Translations under genes and position numbers: made by a program
The notes under the pieces: generated by a model
The model's database searches: none
Seen by the model: the letters and a program-made list of their open reading frames with translations, nothing else
Told to the model about the DNA's origin: nothing
Shown: in pieces, positions 35,166 to 44,970 of the stretch
Numbering within the stretch: position 1 is the stretch's first letter
Layout of the letters: each line of letters begins with the position of its first letter
NCBI RefSeq assembly: GCF_900115295.1
Contig: NZ_FOVZ01000001.1
Coordinates: forward strand, 744,001-808,000
Source of the DNA: Sphingomonas sp. OK281
GTDB lineage: Bacteria > Pseudomonadota > Alphaproteobacteria > Sphingomonadales > Sphingomonadaceae
Direction: 5' to 3'
DNA: 64,000 nt

Positions 35166-36367
35166 AAGCGGCCCTCCGCGATACGCAATATGGTGACCGC
35201 CGACAGCGCCGCGCGTTCGGCGAGGCTGTCGGGGATCATGAATTCGTCGGTCGAATGGATCGCGCCACCGCGGACGCCCATCGTGTCGACGACCGGCACG
35301 CCGGCGGCCGCGATATTGTTGCCGTCGCAGACGCCGCCGGTGGCTTTCCAGGCGATGTCGAGGCCGAGGTCCGCGCCGGACGCCTTGACCAGTTCGAACA
35401 GGCGCGCGGCGCCGTCGTCGATCGGTTTCGGGGGGCGGTTGAAACTGCCGTGAACCTCGACGCGGACGTCGTGCTCTGCGGCGACCATCGCGATCGCCGC
35501 ATCGATGTGCGATTGCGCCCGCGTGATCTCGTCGAGCGTGGCGGGGCGGAAGTTGATGCGCAGGATGGCGAGGTCGGGAACGACGTTGTTGGGGCCGCCC
35601 CCGTCGATCCTTGCCGGATTTACCGCTAGGCGCGGCCCGCGGACTTTCGACAGCCGCACCGCTATGTCGGCCGCCGCGACTAACGCGTTGCGGCCGTCCT
35701 CGGGGTTGCGGCCGGCATGCGCGCTGCGACCGTGGACGATGATCGAGAAGTTGCCGGTGCCGCCACGCGCCCCCGCGAGCGTGCCGTCGGCAAGCGCGGG
35801 TTCGTAAGTCAGCGCGGCGACCTTGCCGTGCGCGGCGCGGGCGAGCAGCGCGGCGGACGAGAAGGAGCCGGTTTCCTCGTCAGAGTTGATGACCACGTCA
35901 TAGCCGATCCGCGCGGCGAGGGGGCTGGCCTCGACCGCCCGGAGTGCTGCGAGCATCACCGCCAGCCCACCCTTCATGTCCGCGACGCCTGGCCCGTTGA
36001 GCCGACCGTCGTCTAGCCATTGCAGAGACCGGAACGCGTGATCGACCGGATAGACCGTGTCCATGTGCCCGGTGAACACCATGCGGACCGGAGCATCCGG
36101 GCGAACGACGAGGTGCAGATGCTTGCCGTGCTCGATCGCCGACACCGCGCCGTCCGCACCGACGCTGTCGACCGGGGTCGGATCGACCAGCGTGATCTCG
36201 CCCGGCAGGACGGCGAATGCGTCGGTTAGCAACCCGGCCATCGTCGCGAGGCCCGCAAGATTGCGCGTGCCGCTGTTGACGGCCGCCCACGCCTCGACCT
36301 GCGCCAGCATCGGTGCAGCGCCCGCCGTGTCGACGGCATCGCGCTCTATCGGTGAAAGTCCCCTCAT
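35162..36367 (-). CDS. M20 family metallohydrolase coupled to astA
   Basis: A 401-residue zinc peptidase/deacylase-like enzyme. Metal ligands are visible in VFTGHMDTVYP (first His/Asp), GPGVADMKGGLAVM (bridging Asp), NSDEETGS (catalytic Glu and ligand Glu) and the C-terminal GAIHSTDEFM (last His). The bacterial dimerisation domain occupies about 200-310. Glutamate carboxypeptidase-like members remove an N-terminal or acyl group from amino acids. The tight overlap with astA suggests a substrate in succinyl-arginine or succinyl-ornithine breakdown, but the true AstE is a different family, so this is inference. Confidence 0.88.
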   Translation of the reverse strand: MRGLSPIERDAVDTAGAAPMLAQVEAWAAVNSGTRNLAGLATMAGLLTDAFAVLPGEITLVDPTPVDSVGADGAVSAIEHGKHLHLVVRPDAPVRMVFTGHMDTVYPVDHAFRSLQWLDDGRLNGPGVADMKGGLAVMLAALRAVEASPLAARIGYDVVINSDEETGSFSSAALLARAAHGKVAALTYEPALADGTLAGARGGTGNFSIIVHGRSAHAGRNPEDGRNALVAAADIAVRLSKVRGPRLAVNPARIDGGGPNNVVPDLAILRINFRPATLDEITRAQSHIDAAIAMVAAEHDVRVEVHGSFNRPPKPIDDGAARLFELVKASGADLGLDIAWKATGGVCDGNNIAAAGVPVVDTMGVRGGAIHSTDEFMIPDSLAERAALSAVTILRIAEGRL

Positions 36368-36407
36368 CGCGCAACCCTAGCGAGACCGGGCGCGCGTGGG
36401 AACAGAG

Positions 36408-37310
36408 TCAGAAGCTGTAGACCAGCGATGCGCGGCTGGTGGTGTCGGTCGAGACCGAGCCGACCGGCGGTTCGCTTTCATATTGGACGCTGTACGACAG
36501 CGCAGCGGACAGCGGCCCGATCAGCTTGGCGTTGAGCGACGTCGTCCCGCTGAGCGTGCTGTTGTAGCGCTGCACATAGGCGGAGGCGACCTGGCTGATC
36601 GACAGTCCGCTGAGGATCCGCACGCTGAAGTTCGCCGTGCCGCGCGCGGCGATGCTGCTCTGCACGGTGTCGTCGGTGAATTCGGTGTAGCGATATGCCG
36701 GCCCAAGCTCGAGATCGAGCTTGGTCCCCGCGGTCTTGATCACGCTGTAGCCTGCACCGACCGAGGTCGAATAGCGGTTGAAATAGCCGAGGAACCGATC
36801 GCCTTCGTACTGTGCGACACCGTAGATGTAGGCGCGGTCGTCGACCTTGTAATTGGGCTCGTACGAGGCGAGGTAATGCTCGCGCGTCGTGATGTTGAGG
36901 TTCGATTGATAGTCGGCCTGCGCATGGAATTTCTGGCGCCAGCGAAGGCCTTCGCGGTTGAGATCGAGCACGGCGGTGCCGCCCGCCGTGTCGGAATTGC
37001 CGGTGGTCAGGTACCCGCCGATCTCGGCCTTGCCGCTCCACAGGTCGAGGAAGCTGGCTTGGCGGATGACCTGCGTGCGCTGCGCGGCGCGATCGGCCTT
37101 CCACTTCTCGGCGATCGCCAGCACCGCGTCGCCGCTGAGCGGATCGGCGGCGCGCGCGTATTTGGCGACTGTGTTGACGTCGGCCTCGTTGCCCGACTCG
37201 AGCGCGGCGTCGAGCATTGCGCGGATCGTCTCGGGGATCATGACCGATTGCGGATCGGGCGCGTTCGCCAGCAGCAACGGAGCGAAAAGGAAAGGGGCTA
37301 AGCGGCGCAC
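36408..37310 (-). CDS. DUF481 family outer-membrane protein
   Basis: A predicted beta-barrel of about 300 residues related to the YdiY/salt-induced DUF481 group. GTG at 37310 is preferred because it gives a compact signal peptide (MRRLAPFLFAPLLLANA); ATG at 37337 is the alternative. After a linker containing a helical stretch (about 25-75) the barrel begins near GKAEIGGYLTTGNSDTAGG, a hallmark of the family, and ends in SRASLVYSF with the terminal Phe. Function is not known. It follows the Nudix gene closely on the same strand. Confidence 0.85.
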   Translation of the reverse strand: MRRLAPFLFAPLLLANAPDPQSVMIPETIRAMLDAALESGNEADVNTVAKYARAADPLSGDAVLAIAEKWKADRAAQRTQVIRQASFLDLWSGKAEIGGYLTTGNSDTAGGTAVLDLNREGLRWRQKFHAQADYQSNLNITTREHYLASYEPNYKVDDRAYIYGVAQYEGDRFLGYFNRYSTSVGAGYSVIKTAGTKLDLELGPAYRYTEFTDDTVQSSIAARGTANFSVRILSGLSISQVASAYVQRYNSTLSGTTSLNAKLIGPLSAALSYSVQYESEPPVGSVSTDTTSRASLVYSF

Positions 37311-37349
37311 AGCCGTTCCGTAGCGGCAGTGCAGCATATTGGGAACTGC

Positions 37350-37844
37350 TCAGCGCGCTCCGGTTGCGCCGAGATGTGGCGCGAAGGCGGCGAGTACCTG
37401 TTCGTAGAGCGCCTTCTTGAACGGCACGATCAACCGCGGCAGGTCGGCGGGATCGCTCCAGCGCCATGCACGGAATTCCTCGTGGTCGGTGGCGATGTTC
37501 ACGTCGGCGTCGGCGCCGAGGAAGCGGTACAGGAACCAGCGCTGCGTCTGGCCGCGCCATTTGCCTTTCCAAACCTTGCCGAGCAATTCGGGGGGGAGGT
37601 CGTAGACGAACTCTCCGGGGGCTTCGGCGATCAGTTCGACCTTGTCCGGCATGACTCCGGTTTCCTCGCCGAGTTCGCGCAGCGCGGCGGCTTCGGCGTC
37701 CTCGCCGGGGTCGATCCCGCCCTGCGGCATCTGCCACGCCTCCAGCGGCGAATCGTTGCGCTGACCGACGAAAATTTTGCCCTCGGCGTTCATGAGCATG
37801 ATGCCGGCGCAGGGACGGTAGGGCAGGGTCGAAACGTCGGTCAA
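37350..37844 (-). CDS. rppH: RNA pyrophosphohydrolase (Nudix)
   Basis: Removes pyrophosphate from the 5' end of triphosphorylated mRNA to begin decay. The 164-residue protein has a complete Nudix box [23 protein letters not shown] (read as GGIDPGED and RELGEETGV, residues about 43-65), plus the family motifs [18 protein letters not shown] and the C-terminal [10 protein letters not shown]. The start is TTG at 37844, supported by GGAG six bases upstream. It is the first gene of a minus-strand run. Confidence 0.94.
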   Translation of the reverse strand: MTDVSTLPYRPCAGIMLMNAEGKIFVGQRNDSPLEAWQMPQGGIDPGEDAEAAALRELGEETGVMPDKVELIAEAPGEFVYDLPPELLGKVWKGKWRGQTQRWFLYRFLGADADVNIATDHEEFRAWRWSDPADLPRLIVPFKKALYEQVLAAFAPHLGATGAR

Positions 37845-37918
37845 AATAATCTCCGCAACGCAGGGGCTTGGGGCTCGGGCAACTTGGGGGTCGGCGGTCG
37901 CGCTCCTACCTACGGAGC

Positions 37919-38821
37919 ATGATCCATGTCGTCCACCATCCCGACTATGTCACGCCCGCGCCAGCGCGCTCGACCTATCGCTGGAACAAGAACGGGCTGA
38001 TCCGCGACCTGCTGCTCGAAAAGGGTGATGCTGTCGCGTGGCACCGCGCCGAGACGACGCCGACCGCGTGGCTGGAAGCGGTGCATGACGAGGACTACGT
38101 CGCCGAGGTTCTCCGGGCGGACGTGCCGAAGGAGAAGGAGCGGCGGATCGGCTTTCCGGTGACTGCAGCGGTGGCGTCGCGCGCGGCGATCGTCCCGCAC
38201 GGGACGTGGCTCGCGGCGTGTCTCGCGCTGGAGCACGGGTTCGCGGCGAACACGGCGGGTGGGAGCCACCATGCGCTGGCGAACACCGGCGCGGGGTTTT
38301 GCGTGTTCAACGATCTCGCGGTGGCGGCAGCGCGGCTGATCGACGAGGAGCGGGTGGCGCGCGTGCTCGTCGTCGATTGCGACGTGCATCAGGGGGACGG
38401 CACCGCGGCACTGCTGGCGGGGCGGCCGGAGATCGCGACCTATTCGATCCATGCTGAGAAGAATTTCCCGGTGCGGAAGGCGCGTTCGACGGTCGACGTG
38501 CCGTTGCCGGACAAGGTCGGCGACGAGGCGTATCTGGCGACGCTGGAAGCGACGCTGGTGCCTTTGCTCGACGAGTTCCGGCCGGAGTTGATCCTGTACC
38601 AGGCTGGCGTAGATCCGTTCGAGGGCGATCGGCTTGGGCGGTTGGCGCTGACCTTGGACGGTCTGGCAAGGCGGGAGCGGCTGGTCGCGGGCCTTGCGAT
38701 TGCGCGCGGCGTGCCGCTCGCGAGCACGGTGGGTGGTGGTTATGGCGAGGATGCGCTCGTGATCGCCGAGCGGCACGTGGCGGCGATCATGACGCTGGGG
38801 GAAACTTTCGCAGCGGCGTGA
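37919..38821 (+). CDS. Histone deacetylase superfamily protein
   Basis: A zinc-dependent deacetylase of the bacterial HDAC-like/AcuC group, 300 residues. Catalytic motifs are [19 protein letters not shown] (tandem His), [17 protein letters not shown] (zinc ligands Asp and His), [17 protein letters not shown] (third ligand Asp) and [12 protein letters not shown] at 37919 is preceded by GGAG. The substrate may be an acetylated amine or an acetylated protein and cannot be told from sequence. Confidence 0.9.
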   Translation: MIHVVHHPDYVTPAPARSTYRWNKNGLIRDLLLEKGDAVAWHRAETTPTAWLEAVHDEDYVAEVLRADVPKEKERRIGFPVTAAVASRAAIVPHGTWLAACLALEHGFAANTAGGSHHALANTGAGFCVFNDLAVAAARLIDEERVARVLVVDCDVHQGDGTAALLAGRPEIATYSIHAEKNFPVRKARSTVDVPLPDKVGDEAYLATLEATLVPLLDEFRPELILYQAGVDPFEGDRLGRLALTLDGLARRERLVAGLAIARGVPLASTVGGGYGEDALVIAERHVAAIMTLGETFAAA

Positions 38822-38854
38822 TGCTGGATGGCGGCTTGCTGCGTTGGGGATGCG

Positions 38855-40216
38855 ATGACGACTCCAACGCTTCTCTGGCTGCGCCAGGACCTCCGCCTTC
38901 ACGATCACCCCGCGCTGATCGCCGCCGCGCATGCCGGGCCGGTGATCCCGGTCTACGTGCTCGACGACGACGCGCCGGGGAAATGGACAATGGGCGGTGC
39001 GCAGCGGTGGTGGCTGCACCACACGCTGGACGCGTTCGGCAAGGCGCTCGCGGACAAGGGGTCGAAGCTGGTGCTGCGACGCGGTGATGCGGTCGAGGTG
39101 CTAACGGCGCTGATGGAGGAAACCGGTGCAGAGCAGGTCCATGCGATCCGGCATTACGAGCCTTGGTGGCGCAAGGCCGAGGTGGCGCTTGGCGATCGAT
39201 TGTGCCTGCACGACGGTAACCATCTGGCCCGAGTGGAGGACGTTAAGACGGGGTCGGGCGGGCAGTTCAAGGTATATTCCTCGTTCTGGAAGGCGCTGAA
39301 CCAGATGATGCCGCCCGGCGATCCCGAACCGGTGCCGCGCACGATCCCTGCGCCGTCGAAATGGCCGGAGAGCGAGAAACTGGCGGACTGGGACCTGCTG
39401 CCGACCAAGCCGGACTGGTCGACCGGATTCGGCGACTGGACGCCGGGCGAGGCGCAGGCGTTGAAAAACGCGAAGGCGATGGCGCCGATCGTCGAGGCCT
39501 ACGACGTCGACCGCAACATGCCATCGATCGAGGGCACCTCGCGCCTGTCGCCGCATCTGCATTTCGGTGAGATCTCGCCGCGTGCGGTCTGGCATGCGGT
39601 CGATGGTCACGGCGATGCGACGACGTTTCGCAAGGAACTCGCGTGGCGCGATTTCACCGATGGCGTCGTGCTGACGATGCCGGACTACGGCGATACGAAC
39701 GGTCGGCCCAAGTTCGACAGGCTCCCCTGGCGCTCGGGCAAGGACGCCGAGGCGGACCTGAAGGCGTGGCAGGAGGGCAAGACCGGCTATCCGATCGTCG
39801 ATGCCGGGATGCGACAGCTTTGGGCGACCGGCTGGATGCACAACCGCGTGCGGATGATCACGGCGAGCTTCCTGGTGAAGCATCTGCTGATCGACTGGCG
39901 CGAGGGCGAGCGCTGGTTCTGGGACTGTCTGGTCGACGCGGATTACGGGAATAATTCGGTGAACTGGCAATGGGTCGCCGGGACCGGGGTGGATTCGAAC
40001 ATGTTCGGGCGGATCATGGCGCCGTTGACGCAATCGGAGAAGTTCGATGCGGGGGACTATATCCGCGAGTGGGTGCCTGAACTGGCGAAGGTGACCGGCG
40101 TAGCGGTCCATGATCCGGACGAGTCGGGCTGCCGGCCGAAGGCGTATCCGGCAAAGATCGTCGGCCACCGTGAAGGCCGCGAGCGCGCGCTCGAGGCCGG
40201 GCGACACGCACGCTAG
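38855..40216 (+). CDS. phrB: Deoxyribodipyrimidine photolyase
   Basis: Light-driven repair of cyclobutane pyrimidine dimers using FADH-. The 453-residue protein starts at ATG 38855 (MTTPTLLWLRQDLRLHDHPAL, Rossmann antenna domain). The FAD-binding C-terminal half shows TSRLSPHLHFGEISPR, the WRDF motif, GYPIVDAGMRQLWATGWMHNRVRM and the Trp-rich WFWDCLVDADYGNNSVNWQWVAG with DSNMFGRIM. Class I CPD photolyase signatures are complete. It follows the deacetylase gene by 33 bases and may be co-transcribed. Confidence 0.95.
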   Translation: MTTPTLLWLRQDLRLHDHPALIAAAHAGPVIPVYVLDDDAPGKWTMGGAQRWWLHHTLDAFGKALADKGSKLVLRRGDAVEVLTALMEETGAEQVHAIRHYEPWWRKAEVALGDRLCLHDGNHLARVEDVKTGSGGQFKVYSSFWKALNQMMPPGDPEPVPRTIPAPSKWPESEKLADWDLLPTKPDWSTGFGDWTPGEAQALKNAKAMAPIVEAYDVDRNMPSIEGTSRLSPHLHFGEISPRAVWHAVDGHGDATTFRKELAWRDFTDGVVLTMPDYGDTNGRPKFDRLPWRSGKDAEADLKAWQEGKTGYPIVDAGMRQLWATGWMHNRVRMITASFLVKHLLIDWREGERWFWDCLVDADYGNNSVNWQWVAGTGVDSNMFGRIMAPLTQSEKFDAGDYIREWVPELAKVTGVAVHDPDESGCRPKAYPAKIVGHREGRERALEAGRHAR

Positions 40217-40222
40217 GATCGG

Positions 40223-40333
40223 CTCCCGTCCCTGGAAGGGAGGGGTTGGGGGTGGGTCGGGTTCCGCTTGGTCGACCGTCATTGGCCCGAGCCGGCCTAC
40301 CCACCCCCGGCCCCTTCCTTCCAGGAAGGGGAG
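40223..40333. repeat. Intergenic inverted repeat, family E, copy 4
   Basis: The left side ctggaagggaggggttgggg with gtgggtcgg pairs with ggcctacccacccccggccc with cttccttccag. The central spacer contains 'gaccgtcattggcccgagcc'. It sits between phrB and the methyltransferase gene. Confidence 0.8.
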
Positions 40334-40419
40334 CGCGTTGTGGTCTCGGATCGCGTTCCAACCGTTTCGACGTCGACAACTCTTTCCTAGCCGCCGCCCG
40401 TGTTGCATGGAGCGCCGCG

Positions 40420-41664
40420 ATGACCGCCGTTCCCGCTTTCGATGATGTGCCCACCGCGCAAGGTTCCACGGTCGCGCGTCTCGTCGCGCCGGTTTTTCAC
40501 CGGCTGCTCGACCGGATCGACGCGGGGCTGGAGAGCGGCGGGATTGATGCACGACTGCCCGACGGTACGCGGCGGCTGATCGGCGGGCGCGCGACGGGGC
40601 CTTTGCCCGTCGTTACCGTGCATCGCTGGCGCGCGCTGGTTCGGCTCGCGACCGCGGGGTCGGTCGGCTGGTACGAAGGCTGGGCGGCGGGCGACTGGTC
40701 CAGCCCCGATCCGGTACCGCTGTTCGACCTGTTCATGCGCAACCGCCGCTCGCTCGGGAGTTCGGCACGGTCGGGGGGCATGGTGCGGCTGGCGGCGCGG
40801 GCGTGGCACCGGATGCGACGGAACGACCTCACCGGATCGCGCAAGAACATCGCCGCGCATTATGACCTCGGCAACGACTTCTACGAGACGTGGCTCGACC
40901 CGAGCCTGACCTATTCGAGTGCGATTTTCGCCGAGCCGTTCGACGATGCCGAACCGCATGAGACGGCGCAGGCGACCAAGCTGCGCGCGATCCTCGACCG
41001 GACCGGCGCGCGGGCGGGTGATACGATTCTCGAGATTGGCTGCGGTTGGGGATCTTTCGCCGAGATGGCGGCGCGCGCGGGGGTTGGCGTGCATGCGCTG
41101 ACGCTGTCGGTCGAGCAGAAACGGCAGGTCGACGACCGGATCGCGGCGGCGGGGCTCGACGGGGTGCAGGTGGCGCTGACCGATTACCGCGACGTCACCG
41201 GCACCTATGATGCGGTCGCGAGCATCGAGATGGTCGAGGCGGTTGGTGAGGAATATTGGCCTATCTATCTCGACGCGATCGCGCGCGCGTTGAAGCCGGG
41301 CGGGCGTGCGGCGTTGCAGTATATCTCGATCGACGATGCGATCTTCGACTCCTATTCGCGGAGCGTCGACTTCATCCAGCGCTACGTGTTTCCGGGCGGG
41401 ATGCTGTTGTCCGAACCACGGTTTCGCGCACTGGCCGAGGCGCGTGGGCTGGCGTGGGAAGATCGGCGCGGGTTCGGACTGCACTATGCCGAGACTCTGA
41501 GGCGGTGGCGGGTTGCGTTCGATGTGGCGGTCGCGGAAGGGCGATTGCCGGCGCGGTTCGATGCGCGGTTCGTGGCGTTGTGGCGCTACTATCTGATGTA
41601 TTGCGAGGGCGGGTTTCTCGGCGGCGGGATCGACGTGGCACAGGTTACGCTGATAAAGCGGTAA
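40420..41664 (+). CDS. cfa: Cyclopropane-fatty-acyl-phospholipid synthase family methyltransferase
   Basis: Transfers a methylene (or methyl) from S-adenosylmethionine onto unsaturated phospholipid acyl chains at the membrane. The 414-residue protein has an N-terminal lipid-binding domain, then SRKNIAAHYDLGNDFYETWLD, the SAM motif ILEIGCGWGSFAEMAAR (about 205-220), LTLSVEQ, SIEMVEAVGEEYW and the closing YLMYCEGGF. ATG at 40420 has GGAG upstream. A long open frame extends leftwards but only into the repeat. Paralogues with other lipid products exist, so the gene symbol is provisional. Confidence 0.87.
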   Translation: MTAVPAFDDVPTAQGSTVARLVAPVFHRLLDRIDAGLESGGIDARLPDGTRRLIGGRATGPLPVVTVHRWRALVRLATAGSVGWYEGWAAGDWSSPDPVPLFDLFMRNRRSLGSSARSGGMVRLAARAWHRMRRNDLTGSRKNIAAHYDLGNDFYETWLDPSLTYSSAIFAEPFDDAEPHETAQATKLRAILDRTGARAGDTILEIGCGWGSFAEMAARAGVGVHALTLSVEQKRQVDDRIAAAGLDGVQVALTDYRDVTGTYDAVASIEMVEAVGEEYWPIYLDAIARALKPGGRAALQYISIDDAIFDSYSRSVDFIQRYVFPGGMLLSEPRFRALAEARGLAWEDRRGFGLHYAETLRRWRVAFDVAVAEGRLPARFDARFVALWRYYLMYCEGGFLGGGIDVAQVTLIKR

Positions 41665-41683
41665 GCGCGCATTATCACCCAAC

Positions 41684-41780
41684 CGTCATCCCCGCGCAGG
41701 CGGGGATCCATATTGGCAAAGTTTAGTGAATAAGCCGCCCGGCTAGCCAATATGGGTTCCCGCCTCCGCGGGAATGACGG
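41684..41780. repeat. Intergenic inverted repeat, family C
   Basis: 'ccgtcatccccgcgcaggcg' with gggatccatattggca is matched by tagccaatatgggttcccgc with ctccgcgggaatgacgg after a spacer of about 35 bases. The ends are ccgtcat/atgacgg. One copy is seen in the window, between two convergent genes. Confidence 0.8.
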
Positions 41781-41788
41781 AGTAGAGC

Positions 41789-42499
41789 TTACGCTACTCG
41801 CTCGAAGTGACCGGCTTCAAAACCCTCGATCGCCAGCGCGACGATGCGGTCGGCCACGACAGTCGGTTCCTTGACCGAGTTCGGATCCTCGCCCGGATAC
41901 GCTCGCGCGCGCATTTTGGTTCGCGTTGCGCCGGGATCGACGATCGCGGTACGGATTGCGCTGATCTCGGCCATCTCATCGCCATAGGCACCGAGCAGCG
42001 TTTCGAACGCAGCCTTCGAAGCGCCGTAGAGGCCCCAATACGCGCGAGGCTTGCGGCCGACGCTGGAGGTCACGCCGATCACTCGGGCCGACTTGGACTT
42101 CTTGAGCATCGTGTTGAACGCCGCGATCATGGCCGCTTGCGCGCTGACGTTCAAAGTCAGTACCTGCGCCATTTCCTTCGGATCGATCGCCGGCACAGAC
42201 GACAGCGAGCCCAGCATGCCCGCGTTAAGCACCAGGATGTCGAGCGCATCCCAGCGGTCGCCGATCGCGGTCGCCAAGCGCGCGATGGCTTCGCTCTCGG
42301 CCAAGTCGAGAGGCGCAATCGTCGCCGAGCCGCCGGCCGCGTGGATCGTCGCCTCGACCTCTTCGAGACCGCCAGGCGTGCGCGCCGTCAGGACGACGTG
42401 CGCGCCCTTTGCCGCCAGTGCGATGGCGGTCGCGGCGCCGATACCGCGGCTGGCACCGGTGACCAGCGCCAGCCGGCCTTCGAGAGGCTTGTCCGTCAT
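41789..42499 (-). CDS. Short-chain dehydrogenase/reductase
   Basis: NAD(P)-dependent oxidoreductase of 236 residues. The cofactor motif [13 protein letters not shown] (about 13-25), the structural LNAGMLG and the catalytic Ser (GVTSSVG) with Y-x3-K ([13 protein letters not shown]) are all present. ATG at 42499 lies 17 bases downstream of the purF stop, so the two are probably co-transcribed. Substrate unknown; the placement next to purF does not reveal it. Confidence 0.9.
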   Translation of the reverse strand: MTDKPLEGRLALVTGASRGIGAATAIALAAKGAHVVLTARTPGGLEEVEATIHAAGGSATIAPLDLAESEAIARLATAIGDRWDALDILVLNAGMLGSLSSVPAIDPKEMAQVLTLNVSAQAAMIAAFNTMLKKSKSARVIGVTSSVGRKPRAYWGLYGASKAAFETLLGAYGDEMAEISAIRTAIVDPGATRTKMRARAYPGEDPNSVKEPTVVADRIVALAIEGFEAGHFERVA

Positions 42500-42515
42500 A
42501 TACGCTCCGGGAGTA

Positions 42516-43973
42516 TCAGATGACGCGTTCGGCGAGCATCGCGAACTGGTCGACTTCCGAGCCTTCGTCATGGTCGGTCAGCGTCGTCGGATAGTCGCCG
42601 GTGAAGCACGCGTCGCAATATTTCGGGCGGACATCCGCGCGCTTCGCCTCGCCGAGTGCCTTGTACAGGCCGTCGATCGAGATGAAGTTAAGGCTGTCGG
42701 CATGGATGAAGCCGGTCATGCCGCCGAGATCGAGCTTGGCCGCGAGCAGTTTCTCGCGCTCGGGCGTGTCGACGCCGTAGAAGCACGAATGCCGCGTCGG
42801 TGGGCTGGCGATCCGCATATGGACTTCGGCCGCACCGGCTTCGCGCATCATCTCGACGATCTTGAGCGAGGTCGTGCCGCGGACGATCGAATCGTCGACG
42901 AGGATGACCCGCTTGCCCTTGATCAACGCGCGATTGGCGTTGTGCTTCAGCTTCACGCCGAGATGGCGGACCTTGTCGCCGGGCGAGATGAACGTGCGCC
43001 CGACATAATGCGAGCGGATGATGCCGAGCTCGAACGGGATGCCCGACTGCTGCGCATAGCCGATCGCCGCCGGCGTGCCCGAATCGGGGACCGGGATGAC
43101 GAGATCGGCATCGACCGGCGATTCGATCGCGAGCTGCGCGCCGATCGCTTTGCGCACCGAGTAGATCGAGTGGTCGTCGACGATCGAATCGGGGCGCGAG
43201 AAATATACCCATTCGAAGATGCACGGCCGCGCCGCCATCGGTGCGAACGGGCGGATCGAGCGGATTTCGGAGCCCTGGACGATGACCAGTTCGCCCGGCT
43301 CGATCGCGCGGACGAAGGTGGCGCCGACGACGTCGAGCGCGACCGTCTCGGAGGCGAAGATCACCGCATCGCCGAGCTTGCCCATCACCAGCGGTCGGAT
43401 GCCGAGCGGATCGCGGCAGGCGATCATGCCCTCGGGCGTCATCACGATCAACGAGTATGCACCTTCGATCTGCTTCAGCGCATCGATAAAGCGATCGAGC
43501 AGCGTGCGGTAGTTCGACGTCGCGACGAGGTGGATGATCGTCTCGGTATCGCTGGTCGACTGGAAGATCGAGCCGCGCCGGACGAGTTCGCGACGCAAGC
43601 GCATGGCATTCGAGATGTTGCCGTTATGCGCGATCGCGAAGCCACCGGTCGACAGCTCGGCATAGAGCGGCTGGACGTTGCGCAAGGCCGTCTCGCCGGT
43701 CGTCGAATAGCGGACATGACCGCAGGCAACGGTGCCCGGCAGCGAACGGATCACGTCGTCGCGGTCGAAGTTCCCGGCGACATGGCCCATCGCGCGGTGC
43801 GTGTGGAAATGCGCGCCGTCGAAGGTCGTGATGCCGGCGGCTTCCTGGCCGCGGTGCTGCAACGCGTGCAGCCCCAGGGCTACGAGCGCGGCCGCGCCAT
43901 CGGTGGCCGAAACGCCGAACACCCCGCATTCTTCGCGGAGTTTGTCGTCATCATAAGGGTTTGTCGTCAGCAT
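42516..43973 (-). CDS. purF: Amidophosphoribosyltransferase
   Basis: Catalyses the first committed step of purine synthesis, PRPP plus glutamine to phosphoribosylamine. It has 485 residues. An N-terminal propeptide of 15 residues precedes the class II amidotransferase nucleophile C16 in [10 protein letters not shown]. Further motifs are [19 protein letters not shown], the IAHNGNI segment, and the PRTase loop [16 protein letters not shown] at 43973 is supported by this spacing; the open frame extends further upstream without similarity. It is divergent from hisI over 120 bases. Confidence 0.96.
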   Translation of the reverse strand: MLTTNPYDDDKLREECGVFGVSATDGAAALVALGLHALQHRGQEAAGITTFDGAHFHTHRAMGHVAGNFDRDDVIRSLPGTVACGHVRYSTTGETALRNVQPLYAELSTGGFAIAHNGNISNAMRLRRELVRRGSIFQSTSDTETIIHLVATSNYRTLLDRFIDALKQIEGAYSLIVMTPEGMIACRDPLGIRPLVMGKLGDAVIFASETVALDVVGATFVRAIEPGELVIVQGSEIRSIRPFAPMAARPCIFEWVYFSRPDSIVDDHSIYSVRKAIGAQLAIESPVDADLVIPVPDSGTPAAIGYAQQSGIPFELGIIRSHYVGRTFISPGDKVRHLGVKLKHNANRALIKGKRVILVDDSIVRGTTSLKIVEMMREAGAAEVHMRIASPPTRHSCFYGVDTPEREKLLAAKLDLGGMTGFIHADSLNFISIDGLYKALGEAKRADVRPKYCDACFTGDYPTTLTDHDEGSEVDQFAMLAERVI

Positions 43974-44093
43974 GCCGGTTCTCACGTCGTGCGGAAGCTG
44001 CCCTATACGAGCGGATCGCCGGCTTGTCGCCTGTTTGTAATAACATTGCGCGCCGCTGGTCGCATCGGGCCGGCTTTCGGGTATATCCCGCGC

Positions 44094-44456
44094 ATGACAA
44101 ACAGCCGCGACACGGGCCTCACGCTCGATCCGAAATTCGATTCCGCCGGACTCCTGACCGCGGTCGTCACCGATCGCGTATCGGGCGACGTGCTGATGGT
44201 CGCGCACATGAATGCCGAGGCGCTGGCGGAAACGCAGGCGACCGGCGAGGCGCATTTCTGGTCGCGCAGCCGCGAAAAGCTCTGGAAGAAGGGCGAGACG
44301 TCGGGGAACGTGCTCCGTGTCGCCGAGCTACGGATCGATTGCGATCAGGATGCGGTGTGGGTGATCGCCGATGCGGCGGGGCCGGCGTGCCATACCGGCG
44401 AGCGCACCTGCTTCTTCCGGCGAATCGAAGGGGGCAGACTGGTGCCGGCCGAATGA
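44094..44456 (+). CDS. hisI: Phosphoribosyl-AMP cyclohydrolase
   Basis: Third step of histidine synthesis, opening the purine ring of PR-AMP. The 120-residue single-domain form has the metal-binding signatures [32 protein letters not shown], the [11 protein letters not shown] acid motif and [12 protein letters not shown] with zinc cysteines. It is not fused to HisE. Its stop overlaps the next start by 4 bases. Confidence 0.96.
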   Translation: MTNSRDTGLTLDPKFDSAGLLTAVVTDRVSGDVLMVAHMNAEALAETQATGEAHFWSRSREKLWKKGETSGNVLRVAELRIDCDQDAVWVIADAAGPACHTGERTCFFRRIEGGRLVPAE

Positions 44457-44938
44457 AGCGGGTGCTGCTGCTCGCGCTGATGCTCGGCGGGTGTGGACGG
44501 GAGCCAACGACTCCTGTGGCGGATAGCGCGGGGGCTCGGCTCGAGGCTGCGGCCGAGACGGCGGGGATCGTGCCCGACCCGAACGCGCCGTTGCAGGGAT
44601 CGTGGGCGCGCGATACGGACCGGGTCTGCGTCGTCGGCACCGAGAAGACCGCTCAGATCGGCGTCAGCGTCGACTATGGCGAGGATCAGGCGTGCGCCGG
44701 ATCGGGAACCGTGGAGCGGGCAGGAGATGCGCTCAAGCTCGCGTTCGGTGCGTGCAAGTTCGAGGCGCGCTTCGACGGCGATCGGATCGTCTTTCCCGCC
44801 GAAGTCCCCGAAGCCTGCGAGTCCCTCTGCACCGGCCGCGCCTCGCTCGCGGCACTGACCGTCGACCGGCTCAGCGAGTCGCGATCGGAAGCTGCGACGC
44901 TACGGTCGACGAAGGGAAAGTTGCTCTGCGGCAATTGA
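44453..44938 (+). CDS. Predicted lipoprotein of unknown function
   Basis: A 161-residue protein with a lipoprotein signal, [14 protein letters not shown], in which C15 would be the lipidated residue. The mature part includes [15 protein letters not shown] and four more cysteines (QACAG, GACKF, EACESLC). I do not recognise the domain. It is translationally coupled to hisI by a 4-base overlap, but no link to histidine synthesis is apparent. Confidence 0.72.
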   Translation: MKRVLLLALMLGGCGREPTTPVADSAGARLEAAAETAGIVPDPNAPLQGSWARDTDRVCVVGTEKTAQIGVSVDYGEDQACAGSGTVERAGDALKLAFGACKFEARFDGDRIVFPAEVPEACESLCTGRASLAALTVDRLSESRSEAATLRSTKGKLLCGN

Positions 44939-44956
44939 CGTTGACGTAAACGAGAG
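44935..44956 (+). promoter_or_regulatory. Putative MerR-family operator
   Basis: 'ttgacgttgacgtaaacgag' lies 15-36 bases before the MerR-type start. The core ttgacgtaaac resembles half of the reported LiuR-type site (about TTTACGTAAACGTAAA as I recall it). Since the adjacent regulator-acyl-CoA dehydrogenase pair fits such a regulon, this is a reasonable autoregulatory site, but it is inference. Confidence 0.4.
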
Positions 44957-44970
44957 TTATTTCTCCGGGG

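Noticed and set aside
39985..40005. T-loop-like word 'ggattcgaac' that could hint at a tRNA
   Set aside because: It lies within the conserved DSNMFGRIM segment of the photolyase, and no acceptor or anticodon arms can be built around it.
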